A program made the position numbers and the translations under genes. A stretch of DNA of 35,954 bases from a virus. How positions within the stretch are numbered: position 1 is the first letter of the stretch; every line of letters starts with the position of its first letter. The stretch spans positions 1 to 35,954 of the IMG/VR virus record IMGVR_UViG_3300007345_000114; one strand, 5' to 3'. Under the pieces are notes generated by a model. It was not told the origin of the DNA. It did not search any database and saw only the letters and a list, made by a program, of their open reading frames with translations. Shown piece by piece: positions 28,074 to 35,954 of the stretch.

Positions 28074-30190
28074 TGCTAGTTAAGGTAGAGGGATATGATG
28101 AACAGGGCGTGGCGATTTGTGCCAACGGTACGCTGGGCGACCACATCGAGGTCGGTGGGATTGTCATTGTCTTACCCAAGGCGCCTAAGGTCCGAGACAT
28201 CCTCTTCCATGGTCTTCCCATTGCTGATCAGCATTGGCGGCGCGTTGATCTTCCCAAGGAGTTATCGCGTATACGTTCTATGGATGAGTGGGCGGAGATG
28301 CCGAGGGAGTTCAGAGAAAAGTTTCGTCCATACATCGAGGAGGAGTTTCGGCGTAGGCGTGAGGGCGTTTGGTTTTATAATCGAGGTGATGCTACATACA
28401 TCACGGGTCGTCACTATATGATGCTGCAGTGGGGGCAGCTGGACATCGGTGCCCCTTACTACCTTGATTTCCAGAGAGATATTTTCTTACATTTGGCTGC
28501 GTGTGAGGCGGACCCTCGTTGTATCGGACAGCTATATACCAAATGCCGTAGATCAGGATACACCAACATATGCTCTTCTGTCATCGTAGATGAAGCTACG
28601 CAGGTCAAGGACAAGCTGATAGGCATTCAGAGTAAGACGGGTAAGGACGCTCAAGAGAACATCTTCATGAAGAAGGTGGTCAACATGTTCCGCAAGTACC
28701 CATTCTTCTTCAAGCCTATTCAGGATGGTACAACGAATCCCCGTATGGAGTTGGCGTTCCGAGAACCATCGAAGAAGATCACGAAGAAAAACAAAACAGC
28801 ACAGGTTGGTGACGCCTTGAATACGGTGATCAATTGGAAGAACACCACAAACAACGCATACGACGGGGAGAAACTTCACCTGCTATACTTAGATGAGGCA
28901 GGCAAATGGGAAAAACCAACAGACATAAGAGAGGCCTGGAGGATCCAGCGGACATGTTTGATCGTTGGTCGGAAGGTCGTAGGCAAGGCCATGGTCGGAA
29001 GCACCGTGAATCCAATGGGGAAAGGCGGAAGCGAGTACAAAGATTTATGGGCGGACTCGGATCCTCAGGAGCGGAACAAGAATGGGAGGACTAGGTCTGG
29101 GTTGTATCGGCTGTTCATCCCAGCCCACGACTCTCTAGAGGGGTTCTTTGATCTGTACGGGCACCCCGTAGTGGACGACCCAAAGGAGCCAGTTGAAGGT
29201 ATTGATGGGGAGTGGATACACATGGGGGCGAAGACCTTCTTGAAGAACGAGAGGGATAGTTTGCGCGATGATCCTAGTGAGCTGAATGAGATCATAAGGC
29301 AGTTCCCATTTACTACAGACGAAGCTTTTAGGGATAGCATTGAGGCTAGTCTGTTTAATATCGGCCAGATCTATGAGCAGATAGAACACAACGATGATCT
29401 ATTCCCAAACCCTGTGGTGACGGGTAGCTTCACATGGAAAGGTGGTGTAAAGGATACTGAGGTTGTGTTCACTCCAGACCCTAAGGGTAGGTTTAAGGTG
29501 GCGTGGATGCCAGAGTCTGGGCAGCGTAATCTGAAAGTATATGAAAGAAACAAAAGGGTGGCGCCTAATACACATCTTGGTTGTGGCGGCGTGGATAGTT
29601 ATGATCTTGACGCCACTGTTGACGGCAGAGGATCTAAAGGAGCATTGCACTTATACAATAAGTTTAGCATGGATGCTCCTGCTAATATGTTTGTGTTGGA
29701 GTACGCTTCCCGTCCTCCGCTGGCTTCGATCTTTTATGAAGACGTACTTATGGCCGCAGTCTTCTACGGATACCCGATACTGATAGAGAACAACAAGTAT
29801 GGTATTGCGCGGTACTTTGAGCAACGTGGATATGATGGGTATCTTTTGGATAGGCCTAAGCACCTATCTGCCCCCAACACAAACATCAAGGTAAAGACGA
29901 AGGGTATCCCGTCTAATTCTCAAGATGTAATACAGTCCCACGCCCAGGCTATCGAGGCCTACATCCACAACCATGTTGGCGTTAATAGAGAGACTGGGGA
30001 GATGGGGGCAATGTATTTCAATAAAACCCTGGAGGACTGGATTGGCTACGACATCAATAACAGGACGCGATTCGACCTTACCATTAGCTCTGGCTTAGCA
30101 TTATTAGCGGCACAAAAAGTCAAGCAGAAAAAACAAGACTCTAAATTTGACGAGAAGCGCTTTTTTAGGCGTTATAAGGTGCGCGGATGA
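28073..30190 (+). CDS. terL: Terminase large subunit
   Basis: A 705-residue DNA-packaging motor. ATPase: an adenine-binding-like TGRHYMMLQWGQLD (111-124), an atypical Walker A KCRRSGYTN (157-165), Walker B LLYLDEAGKWE (270-280) and a coupling motif TVNPMGKGG near 311-319. Nuclease: GCGGVDSYDLDATVDG (about 503-518) provides the first metal-binding Asp, with E543 and D557 regions and DLTISSGLALL at the end. Length is typical for a large terminase with an N-terminal extension. It is adjacent to portal, as in many phages. No small terminase subunit is recognised upstream. Confidence 0.9.
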   Translation: MLVKVEGYDEQGVAICANGTLGDHIEVGGIVIVLPKAPKVRDILFHGLPIADQHWRRVDLPKELSRIRSMDEWAEMPREFREKFRPYIEEEFRRRREGVWFYNRGDATYITGRHYMMLQWGQLDIGAPYYLDFQRDIFLHLAACEADPRCIGQLYTKCRRSGYTNICSSVIVDEATQVKDKLIGIQSKTGKDAQENIFMKKVVNMFRKYPFFFKPIQDGTTNPRMELAFREPSKKITKKNKTAQVGDALNTVINWKNTTNNAYDGEKLHLLYLDEAGKWEKPTDIREAWRIQRTCLIVGRKVVGKAMVGSTVNPMGKGGSEYKDLWADSDPQERNKNGRTRSGLYRLFIPAHDSLEGFFDLYGHPVVDDPKEPVEGIDGEWIHMGAKTFLKNERDSLRDDPSELNEIIRQFPFTTDEAFRDSIEASLFNIGQIYEQIEHNDDLFPNPVVTGSFTWKGGVKDTEVVFTPDPKGRFKVAWMPESGQRNLKVYERNKRVAPNTHLGCGGVDSYDLDATVDGRGSKGALHLYNKFSMDAPANMFVLEYASRPPLASIFYEDVLMAAVFYGYPILIENNKYGIARYFEQRGYDGYLLDRPKHLSAPNTNIKVKTKGIPSNSQDVIQSHAQAIEAYIHNHVGVNRETGEMGAMYFNKTLEDWIGYDINNRTRFDLTISSGLALLAAQKVKQKKQDSKFDEKRFFRRYKVRG

Positions 30191-30196
30191 TTTAGT

Positions 30197-30204
30197 TATA
30201 TTTG
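30197..30204 (+). promoter_or_regulatory. TATATTTG promoter box upstream of portal
   Basis: TTATATTTGTGGG lies in the 36-base terL-portal gap, 22 bases before the portal ATG. It shares TTATATTTGT with the boxes at 22570 and 24466. A -33 TTG is not clear. Confidence 0.5.
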
Positions 30205-30226
30205 TGGGTGATAACGTAATCCCTAC

Positions 30227-32653
30227 ATGTACAACAATAAGTCAGGTGATCCAGGTGGTTTCCCAGATCCACTGGCGCCGCAAGAGGAGAAGCTTTCCAA
30301 AGAATATGGGCTGAAGTACGCTAAGGCAATCGAAGCGCAATGGGGTAACACTCAGGACAATACTTCTACTTTCGGGGGTAGGAAGAATATCTTTGCTCGC
30401 AACAGGGATTATGCGAATGGAACCCAGGACACTGCTATCTATAAGCAGTTGCTAAACACTACGGATCCAAACAACGGGGAGGGATCCTTGATGAATTTGG
30501 ACTACACCCCAGTCCCTGTTCTACCCAAGTTTGTTCGTGTTGTGGTCAACAAGATTCTAGGTAGGAATATGTATCCGAACCTAGAGGCAGTAGACCCTTT
30601 GTCTTCTAGCGAAAAGAATCTGCAGAAGAATATCATGCAGAACAAGGTGGCTATGCGCCCCATGTTTATGGAGCTGGAGCAGCGCATGGGGCAGCCCGTT
30701 CTAGATGAACCTGCGGAGCAAATACCTGAGACGACTGAAGAGGCCGAAATTTTTATGGCCACTAACATCAAAACAGATGCAGAGATAGCGGCGCAGGTTG
30801 CAACGGAAATGACCTTGCAGTGGAACGATTTTAGTGAGGGGGTTTATCGGCGTTGCGTCAATGACTTGACTAGTTGCGGTATGGCTGTAGTGAAACGGAG
30901 TAATGACCCTAGCTACGGTATCAAGCTCGACTATGTAGACCCAGTACATTTTGTTCATGGGTATACGCAAGATCCCAATTTTGATGATGTTGTGTACATG
31001 GGGCATGTACGGGAAATCACTCTAGCTGAGCTGAAGCGTTTGGCGGGGGATCAGATGACCGAGCAGCAGTTAAAAGACCTGCTTAAAAAGTCTCGGCGTT
31101 CTAGCTCCAGCAAATACCCTGACCACCCATACAGTACCAGTGGATTACAGAAGCAGAACTTCAGCGGCCATGTTATTGAAGTGTTGGAGTTTGAGTTCAA
31201 GACAGTAGACACGATGTACTTCGAGGAGAAGGAGAATCAGTATGGGAATACAAACTTCTTCTACGAGGGCTTTGCATATAAAGAGAAGAAAGGTAGCGTT
31301 TACGATCGCACCCCCCACTCTATGGATGTTGAGTGTATCTACCAGGGTATGTACATTCTAGGTACAGATCATCTGATTAATTATGGTAAGCAGTACAACA
31401 CGCCAAAGAACATGCATGATGTCACCAGGGCGCGGATGTCGTATTCTGTGGTGTCGACGAATATGGTGGCTAATATGCCTAAGTCTATGGTTGACGGGTG
31501 TGTGGGGTTTGCGGATATGCTGCAGCTTACACACTTGAAACTTCAGCAAGCCATTGCCAAAGCGAAACCAGACGGCCTGGTTATTGATATTGAAGGTCTG
31601 GAGAATGTTCAGCTTGGTAAAGGCGGAGAGCTTCAACCTTTGGATCTCCATGATATCTACGAACAGACGGGGGTCTTTTACTACCGAAGTAAGAACCCTG
31701 AGGGTGGCTTCCAGAATCCGCCAGTACGAGAGATAGGCAACAGCATCCGTAATATTAACGAGCTCATTGCGCTGTACAACCACTATCTGCGCATGATTCG
31801 CGATACCACGGGTATCAATGAAATGGCTGATGCGTCAACTCCGAAGGGGGATACGCTGGTTGGTGTCCAGCAGCAAGCTATCGCTGCCAGCAATAACGCT
31901 ACATACGACATCACCAATGCCGCCATGGTGCTTTATCGCAAGGTTTGTGAGGATGTAGTTAAGTGTCTTCAGATCCTGCCGCAAGAATCAGCCATTCATA
32001 CGGCCTACCGAAATGCTATTGGGGATAGCAACATGAATGTCTTAGCCACTTTCGCGGACCTACCAATGTACAATTTTGGGGTGAAGGTGATGAAGGACAT
32101 GGAGGATAAAGACAAGGCATACCTAGAGCAGAACATTCAGATGTCTCTAGCTCAAAAAGAAATAGACCTTGAGGATGCAATGGCTATCCGAAACCTAAAA
32201 GACATCAACCAGGCTGAACGGCTACTTATTATTCGCAGGTCTAAGCGAATGAAAAAGCAACAGGATCAGCAGATGCAGATGCAGCAGATGCAGGCTCAGC
32301 AGGCTCAGCAGGCAGAGGCTATCAAGATGCAAGGTCGTCAGCAAGAGATTGCTACACAGACCCAAGCTGACGTCCAGGTGATCCAGGCTAAAGCTATGGC
32401 TGATCTAGAACTAGCTAAGATCAAGCATCAGTTCGAAAAGGAGATTATGCAGATGAAACTGCAAGTTCAAGCCGCTACTATGCAAGGAGAGGTGCAGAGC
32501 AGGAAGGCGGTTGAGACGCAGAAGGATGACCGCAAGGACGAGCGCGTGAAGAAGCAGGCTGTTGAGCAAAGCAAGCTGATCAGCCAGCGCCAGGGAAAGC
32601 GCCCAGAACTAGAGGAGCAGCCCTCAGGATTTGACTTTAGCAATATGGTATAA
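30227..32653 (+). CDS. Portal protein
   Basis: An 808-residue protein with crAss-like/marine Bacteroidota-phage portal features: GFPDPLAP (11-18), SKEYGLKYAKAIEAQWG (24-40), a DYANGTQDTAIYKQLL segment and NLDYTPVPVLPKFVRVVVNK (90-109). The middle (about 200-560) carries the clip, stem and wing portions, with the helix RDTTGINEMADASTP near 526-540. Residues about 675-765 are a Gln/Met/Ala-rich coiled coil (QQMQMQQMQAQQAQQAEAIK), often the barrel or crown. The dodecameric portal anchors terminase and gates DNA. Next genes are fibre genes, so the capsid gene lies elsewhere. Confidence 0.85.
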   Translation: MYNNKSGDPGGFPDPLAPQEEKLSKEYGLKYAKAIEAQWGNTQDNTSTFGGRKNIFARNRDYANGTQDTAIYKQLLNTTDPNNGEGSLMNLDYTPVPVLPKFVRVVVNKILGRNMYPNLEAVDPLSSSEKNLQKNIMQNKVAMRPMFMELEQRMGQPVLDEPAEQIPETTEEAEIFMATNIKTDAEIAAQVATEMTLQWNDFSEGVYRRCVNDLTSCGMAVVKRSNDPSYGIKLDYVDPVHFVHGYTQDPNFDDVVYMGHVREITLAELKRLAGDQMTEQQLKDLLKKSRRSSSSKYPDHPYSTSGLQKQNFSGHVIEVLEFEFKTVDTMYFEEKENQYGNTNFFYEGFAYKEKKGSVYDRTPHSMDVECIYQGMYILGTDHLINYGKQYNTPKNMHDVTRARMSYSVVSTNMVANMPKSMVDGCVGFADMLQLTHLKLQQAIAKAKPDGLVIDIEGLENVQLGKGGELQPLDLHDIYEQTGVFYYRSKNPEGGFQNPPVREIGNSIRNINELIALYNHYLRMIRDTTGINEMADASTPKGDTLVGVQQQAIAASNNATYDITNAAMVLYRKVCEDVVKCLQILPQESAIHTAYRNAIGDSNMNVLATFADLPMYNFGVKVMKDMEDKDKAYLEQNIQMSLAQKEIDLEDAMAIRNLKDINQAERLLIIRRSKRMKKQQDQQMQMQQMQAQQAQQAEAIKMQGRQQEIATQTQADVQVIQAKAMADLELAKIKHQFEKEIMQMKLQVQAATMQGEVQSRKAVETQKDDRKDERVKKQAVEQSKLISQRQGKRPELEEQPSGFDFSNMV

Positions 32654-32655
32654 GG

Positions 32656-33141
32656 ATGTCTAAGATTAATCTCGACATAACTGATAGGCTAGATATTACT
32701 TGCCGACGCGGAGATACTTTCGAATTGAATCTGACTCTAAAGGATAGCAGCGGCGACGCCCTGCCTCTATTGACAGATGACTACACTTTTTTAATGCAGG
32801 TTCGAAGCACTAGGGACAGCCCTACTCAGCGGATCGACCCAATTCTTCGGGCTGTCACTTCTAGTAGTAGCGGAGGCGGAGGCGAAAGTGACGACGACAA
32901 CTCCATCACCGATGGTATTTTTATTGGTAGCACAGAGCAGGGCGTAAAGGGCCCTGTGAACTTCAGCTTCCTCAATAAGGATGACTTAGGAAATGTCACA
33001 GTCTTTCTGTCTGCTCAGGACATGAGGAAAGTTCGCCCTGGTAGATACAAGTATGACTTTCAGTACAGTGTAGGGGATACGCAAAGGACCATTCTTGAGG
33101 GCAGGTTTGTCATTAATGACGACGTCTCAAAAAGTATCTAA
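32656..33141 (+). CDS. Ig/BppU-like tail or fibre adaptor, 161 aa
   Basis: It reads [20 protein letters not shown], then [20 protein letters not shown], a beta sandwich pattern seen in N-terminal domains of phage baseplate or fibre proteins (BppU-like). Residues about 74-87 are a Ser/Gly/Asp linker ([15 protein letters not shown]) inside the domain, likely a surface loop. The C-terminus [20 protein letters not shown] then [11 protein letters not shown] is a typical closing beta pair. It probably attaches the following fibres. Confidence 0.65.
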   Translation: MSKINLDITDRLDITCRRGDTFELNLTLKDSSGDALPLLTDDYTFLMQVRSTRDSPTQRIDPILRAVTSSSSGGGGESDDDNSITDGIFIGSTEQGVKGPVNFSFLNKDDLGNVTVFLSAQDMRKVRPGRYKYDFQYSVGDTQRTILEGRFVINDDVSKSI

Positions 33142-34415
33142 TGGCTACAGAGATTACAGTTTCTGGTGGTACGTCAGTTACGGTTACAGTACCTACAACT
33201 GGATCAGTATCTGTAGCTAACACAGGGCGCAAAGGCGATACTGGTGCTACAGGCCCCACGGGCCCCACAGGTGCTACTGGTCCTACAGGCCCGACGGGTG
33301 CGGCAGGAACTAACGGGTCGGATGGAGCCACTGGACCTACGGGCCCTACTGGTCCGACTGGCGCGGCGGGCTCTACTGGACTCACAGGGGCAACAGGGGC
33401 AACAGGCCCAACGGGCCCGACAGGTGCAGCTGGCACCAACGGTACTAATGGAGTAGACGGAGCCACAGGCCCGACGGGTCCGACTGGCGCTACAGGCCCC
33501 ACTGGTCCTGCTGGCACCAATGGAACGAACGGAGTAGACGGAGCTACAGGCCCTACTGGCCCCACGGGTCCGACGGGTGCAGCGGGTACTAATGGAACCA
33601 ATGGTACTGACGGTGCAACAGGCCCCACTGGTCCGACGGGCCCAACAGGAGCCAATGGTGGGACCGATATTGTATTGGATACAACGCCTCAGTTGGCAGC
33701 GGACTTGGACATGTTCACCAACTCTGCAGAGCTGCTGGTCACTGGCAACGTATATGTCTTTAGGTACCACACAGGAGCAGGGGCTACCAATTATGGACTG
33801 TACTTTAATCTGACAGCCGCGAGGTATGAACTGTTAAATGGATCTGGGGTTGAGGTATTTGCGGTAAACGCAAACACAGGCGTAACTAAGATTTCCAATG
33901 CCTACACGCTTCCCACTTCGGACGGAACCAGCGGTCAAGTTCTTACCACGGATGGTCTTGGTTCGGTTTCTTTTAGCACGCCTAGCGGCGGGAATGAGCT
34001 GGATGGTCAGATCCTCGAAGTCATAACCCGCAGCACTGCCTACGGCAATGGTTCCTACGAAGGGCATGTGGTCAAGTTCGGGAGCGACACATTGAGTACT
34101 GGCAAGAGCTATGTGTATACATCTTCGGGATGGACTGCGGTAGACGCGGATATAGAGACGAAGACGTATGGATTGTTCGGTGTGGCGTTGGGTACATCCT
34201 CAGCCACAGACGGGCTTTTAGTTCGAGGCATACGTGCCAGCACAGCGTATAGTGGATTCACGGCGGGTCAGATCCTTTATATAAGCACGACTGAGGGGGA
34301 GATCACGGCTACGGCTCCGTCAGCAACGGGTGACTTCGTGCGGATTATCGGGTATGCTCTCGGTAGCAACTACATCTACATTGACCCAGCGCAGGACTAC
34401 ATTGAGATTGCGTAA
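33141..34415 (+). CDS. Collagen-like tail fibre protein, 424 aa
   Basis: Residues about 31-172 are uninterrupted Gly-x-y triplets (mostly [10 protein letters not shown] and GTNGTDG), a collagen-like triple-helical shaft, Thr-rich instead of hydroxyproline-dependent. The N-terminus ([20 protein letters not shown]) is a short beta cap. The C-terminal part (about 173-424) has [56 protein letters not shown] and a closing [20 protein letters not shown], a head similar to other marine phage fibres. It likely trimerises and binds host surface. Tandem triplets also produce near-repeats in the DNA at 33231-33656. Confidence 0.85.
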   Translation: MATEITVSGGTSVTVTVPTTGSVSVANTGRKGDTGATGPTGPTGATGPTGPTGAAGTNGSDGATGPTGPTGPTGAAGSTGLTGATGATGPTGPTGAAGTNGTNGVDGATGPTGPTGATGPTGPAGTNGTNGVDGATGPTGPTGPTGAAGTNGTNGTDGATGPTGPTGPTGANGGTDIVLDTTPQLAADLDMFTNSAELLVTGNVYVFRYHTGAGATNYGLYFNLTAARYELLNGSGVEVFAVNANTGVTKISNAYTLPTSDGTSGQVLTTDGLGSVSFSTPSGGNELDGQILEVITRSTAYGNGSYEGHVVKFGSDTLSTGKSYVYTSSGWTAVDADIETKTYGLFGVALGTSSATDGLLVRGIRASTAYSGFTAGQILYISTTEGEITATAPSATGDFVRIIGYALGSNYIYIDPAQDYIEIA

Positions 34416-35722
34416 TGCCAGACATAGCAAAATACAGTGGTATAACCATGGCCGATATTGCAAAGATTAGTGGACAAACGGTAGCCTCAGGCGGCGGCGG
34501 CGGGGTATCAGAGTCGAGTACAGGGGTTCTTTATTTTGAGGGGGGTGGATTCAATAGTAGAATGCCTGACGCTCAGGAGTTTTTTGGAGACTCTGCAGTT
34601 GGCTTGTACAAGGCGCAGATTTCTACTAGAACGGACATCGTAAGAATAAAAGATGGTAATTACCACACTTTTGCTCTTGACAGTTCTGGAAACCTATATT
34701 CTTCTGGGTGGTCACAAAACACTAGCCTTGGAAGGTCTGTTTCCAGCGATGAACATCAGCTTGTACAATGTTTAACGGGCGTAAGTAAGTTCGCGCCCCA
34801 CGACAATGGATGCTGGGCTATTAAAACCAACGGTGAGCTATGGTGGTGCGGAAGGATTAGCCAGTTTGCCGATAGCGGAGATACAGGAACTGGTAGCACA
34901 ACCTCCACAAACTACGGGTGGTCTCAGTTCGGCAGTGACACCGACTGGATAGACATTGATTGCTTCCCAACTTTCCCTGCTGTTACCATAGCAATCAAAG
35001 GAGGAACGGGGTCTGAATATTTGTATTCATGCGGAATTAACTATTGGGGGAAGACAGGAGTAGGAACTACCGCTGGTAGCACAAAGCCTTTTACGAGAGT
35101 GAAATCTGGTGCGAGTACAGACTGGACCGAAACAATAGAGAAGATTAGCGCAGGCTATCAATCAACTATGGTTGTCACAACAAGCGGAAAGCTCTTTGCT
35201 TTTGGCGATGCCAATGATGGTCACTTAGGTCAAGGCAATACAACAGATTCTTTGTATCCAGTACAAGCAGGTACTGACACTGACTGGGATATACCTTATG
35301 CTAAGGCGAGGCACCAAGGCTTTTGTATTAAGACCGATGGTTCTCTTCATGGGTCGAGAGGCTCAGTTTTCCAATACAATATCGGGCCTACAACAGCAGA
35401 CAGAACGTATCGTCAGTGCGGAACTGACACTGATTACGAAGAAATATTATCCCACGAAACATCGTCGAACACAGGAATACAGATTCTTTTTGCAAAGAAG
35501 AACGGGGCTTGGTATGCAAATCATGGAAATACTATAGGAATAAACTCTTTTGCAGCAAACACCAGCAGCAAATCACCGACAACAGACAACACTTGGGAGT
35601 CGATAAACACTCTTCTTCAGGGAAATGATATTACCGTCGGTATTAACCACATACTTGTCGCATACAAAGAACAAAACGGTAGTTTAGGCGAGGTGGTAAC
35701 AATCGCAACAGCAGCAACATAA
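34415..35722 (+). CDS. RCC1-like beta-propeller fibre/tip protein, 435 aa
   Basis: It begins [20 protein letters not shown] with a Gly run (about 28-32), then RCC1-type blades: HTFALDSSGNLYSSGWSQNT (about 84-103), CWAIKTNGELWWCG (about 132-145), YLYSCGINYWGKTGVGT (about 204-220), AGYQSTMVVTTSGKLFAFGD and ANDGHLGQGNTTD (about 246-280), and QGFCIKTDGSLHGS (about 303-316). The x-x-G-x-L-(Y/W/F)-x-x-G repeat is the RCC1 signature. Five to seven blades would make a propeller disc. Following a collagen shaft, it may be a receptor-binding head. Phage tail RCC1 proteins exist but their ligand is unknown. Confidence 0.7.
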   Translation: MPDIAKYSGITMADIAKISGQTVASGGGGGVSESSTGVLYFEGGGFNSRMPDAQEFFGDSAVGLYKAQISTRTDIVRIKDGNYHTFALDSSGNLYSSGWSQNTSLGRSVSSDEHQLVQCLTGVSKFAPHDNGCWAIKTNGELWWCGRISQFADSGDTGTGSTTSTNYGWSQFGSDTDWIDIDCFPTFPAVTIAIKGGTGSEYLYSCGINYWGKTGVGTTAGSTKPFTRVKSGASTDWTETIEKISAGYQSTMVVTTSGKLFAFGDANDGHLGQGNTTDSLYPVQAGTDTDWDIPYAKARHQGFCIKTDGSLHGSRGSVFQYNIGPTTADRTYRQCGTDTDYEEILSHETSSNTGIQILFAKKNGAWYANHGNTIGINSFAANTSSKSPTTDNTWESINTLLQGNDITVGINHILVAYKEQNGSLGEVVTIATAAT

Positions 35723-35954
35723 TGGCTACCAGAACAGCAGTGATCGCGTCGGAGCAGGATCTTGAGTCAACATGGACTGACGCTAATTGTCCAAACATGG
35801 AGTGGGGGTTTATTGAGCAGACATACGAAGAATGCCTGCAGGTTGATGGTACTTATGTGGGTTCATATGAAACGCTAGAGGTCCCAGCAGGAGAGACTTT
35901 TAGCATGACCTATCTGTGTCAGGACACTGGGGGAACCAAGACGTACACCTTGAC
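35722..35954 (+). CDS. Partial structural protein, 5' end only
   Basis: The frame starts MATRTAVIASEQDLESTWTD at a TAATG junction and runs to the window end (77 codons) without a stop. It is beta-like and acidic (NCPNMEWGFIEQTYEECLQV). It probably belongs to the same fibre module. The product cannot be named. Confidence 0.6.
   Translation, partial: MATRTAVIASEQDLESTWTDANCPNMEWGFIEQTYEECLQVDGTYVGSYETLEVPAGETFSMTYLCQDTGGTKTYTL

Noticed and set aside
15130-30190. Stop-codon reassignment as in some crAss-like phages
   Set aside because: TGA, TAA and TAG all end genes at coupled junctions here, so the standard bacterial code applies.
33113-33655. Long antisense frame of Gly/Pro/Val repeats opposite the collagen gene
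   Set aside because: It is the reverse-complement shadow of the Gly-x-y repeat.
33231-33656. Regularly spaced DNA repeats resembling an array
   Set aside because: Not CRISPR: the period is a multiple of 9 bases and follows collagen triplets; no unique spacers.
1-35954. Integrase, repressor or attachment site
   Set aside because: No tyrosine or serine recombinase motifs or lysogeny module seen; the tRNA-like element alone is not enough for an attachment site.

Overview
The window is part of a lytic-looking tailed phage (Caudoviricetes) genome, most likely infecting a member of the Bacteroidota. The host inference rests on repeated promoter-like TAnnTTTG boxes (the Bacteroidota -7 consensus), and on the portal, which begins with PDPLAP and carries LDYTPVPVLPKFV. 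The large terminase and portal look like those of uncultured marine and crAss-like Bacteroidota phages; the host group is an inference and the crAss-like placement is tentative. Genes are packed with ATGA and TAATG overlaps, TGA is used as an ordinary stop (for example at the end of the terminase), and no integrase or lysogeny repressor is visible.

Left arm (about 1-14,413, all minus strand): an early/replication operon read right to left. From its promoter-proximal end it holds about 20 small accessory genes, including a RadC-like JAB protein and a DnaJ-like zinc-finger protein. Then come a free-standing DnaA domain IV protein, a recombination module (DUF1071 annealing protein, RecE-like exonuclease, SSB-tailed protein), a DUF1599 protein, a BT4734-type primase fused to a RecA-fold helicase, and two PD-(D/E)XK nucleases. 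The operon ends in a strong rho-independent terminator at 2-46. Several tiny genes (23-55 codons) lie in the gaps, including two single-pass membrane microproteins.

Centre (14,414-15,998): about 1.6 kb without a convincing gene. It contains many hairpins, a shortened tRNA-like element, three ACTTGCGC iterons with near-match DnaA boxes, a good minus-strand promoter, and two related palindromes. It is the divergence point of the two arms and the best candidate for a replication origin and early control region.

Right arm (15,999-35,954, plus strand except one gene): late genes. First come probable internal virion proteins, including a 1,355-residue protein, several sharing a basic-(Y/L)-x-D/H-GG motif. 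A lysis-like pair follows (DUF5675 and a small membrane protein). Then come a divergent regulator pair whose start codons overlap, a tandem GroES-like protein, a glycosyltransferase, terminase and portal. Last is a fibre module: an Ig-like adaptor, a collagen-like fibre, an RCC1 propeller protein and one gene cut off by the window end. The late region has three short gaps just upstream of genes, and all three carry the same TTATATTTGT box. The major capsid protein, DNA polymerase and most tail genes are not recognisable here and must lie outside the window.
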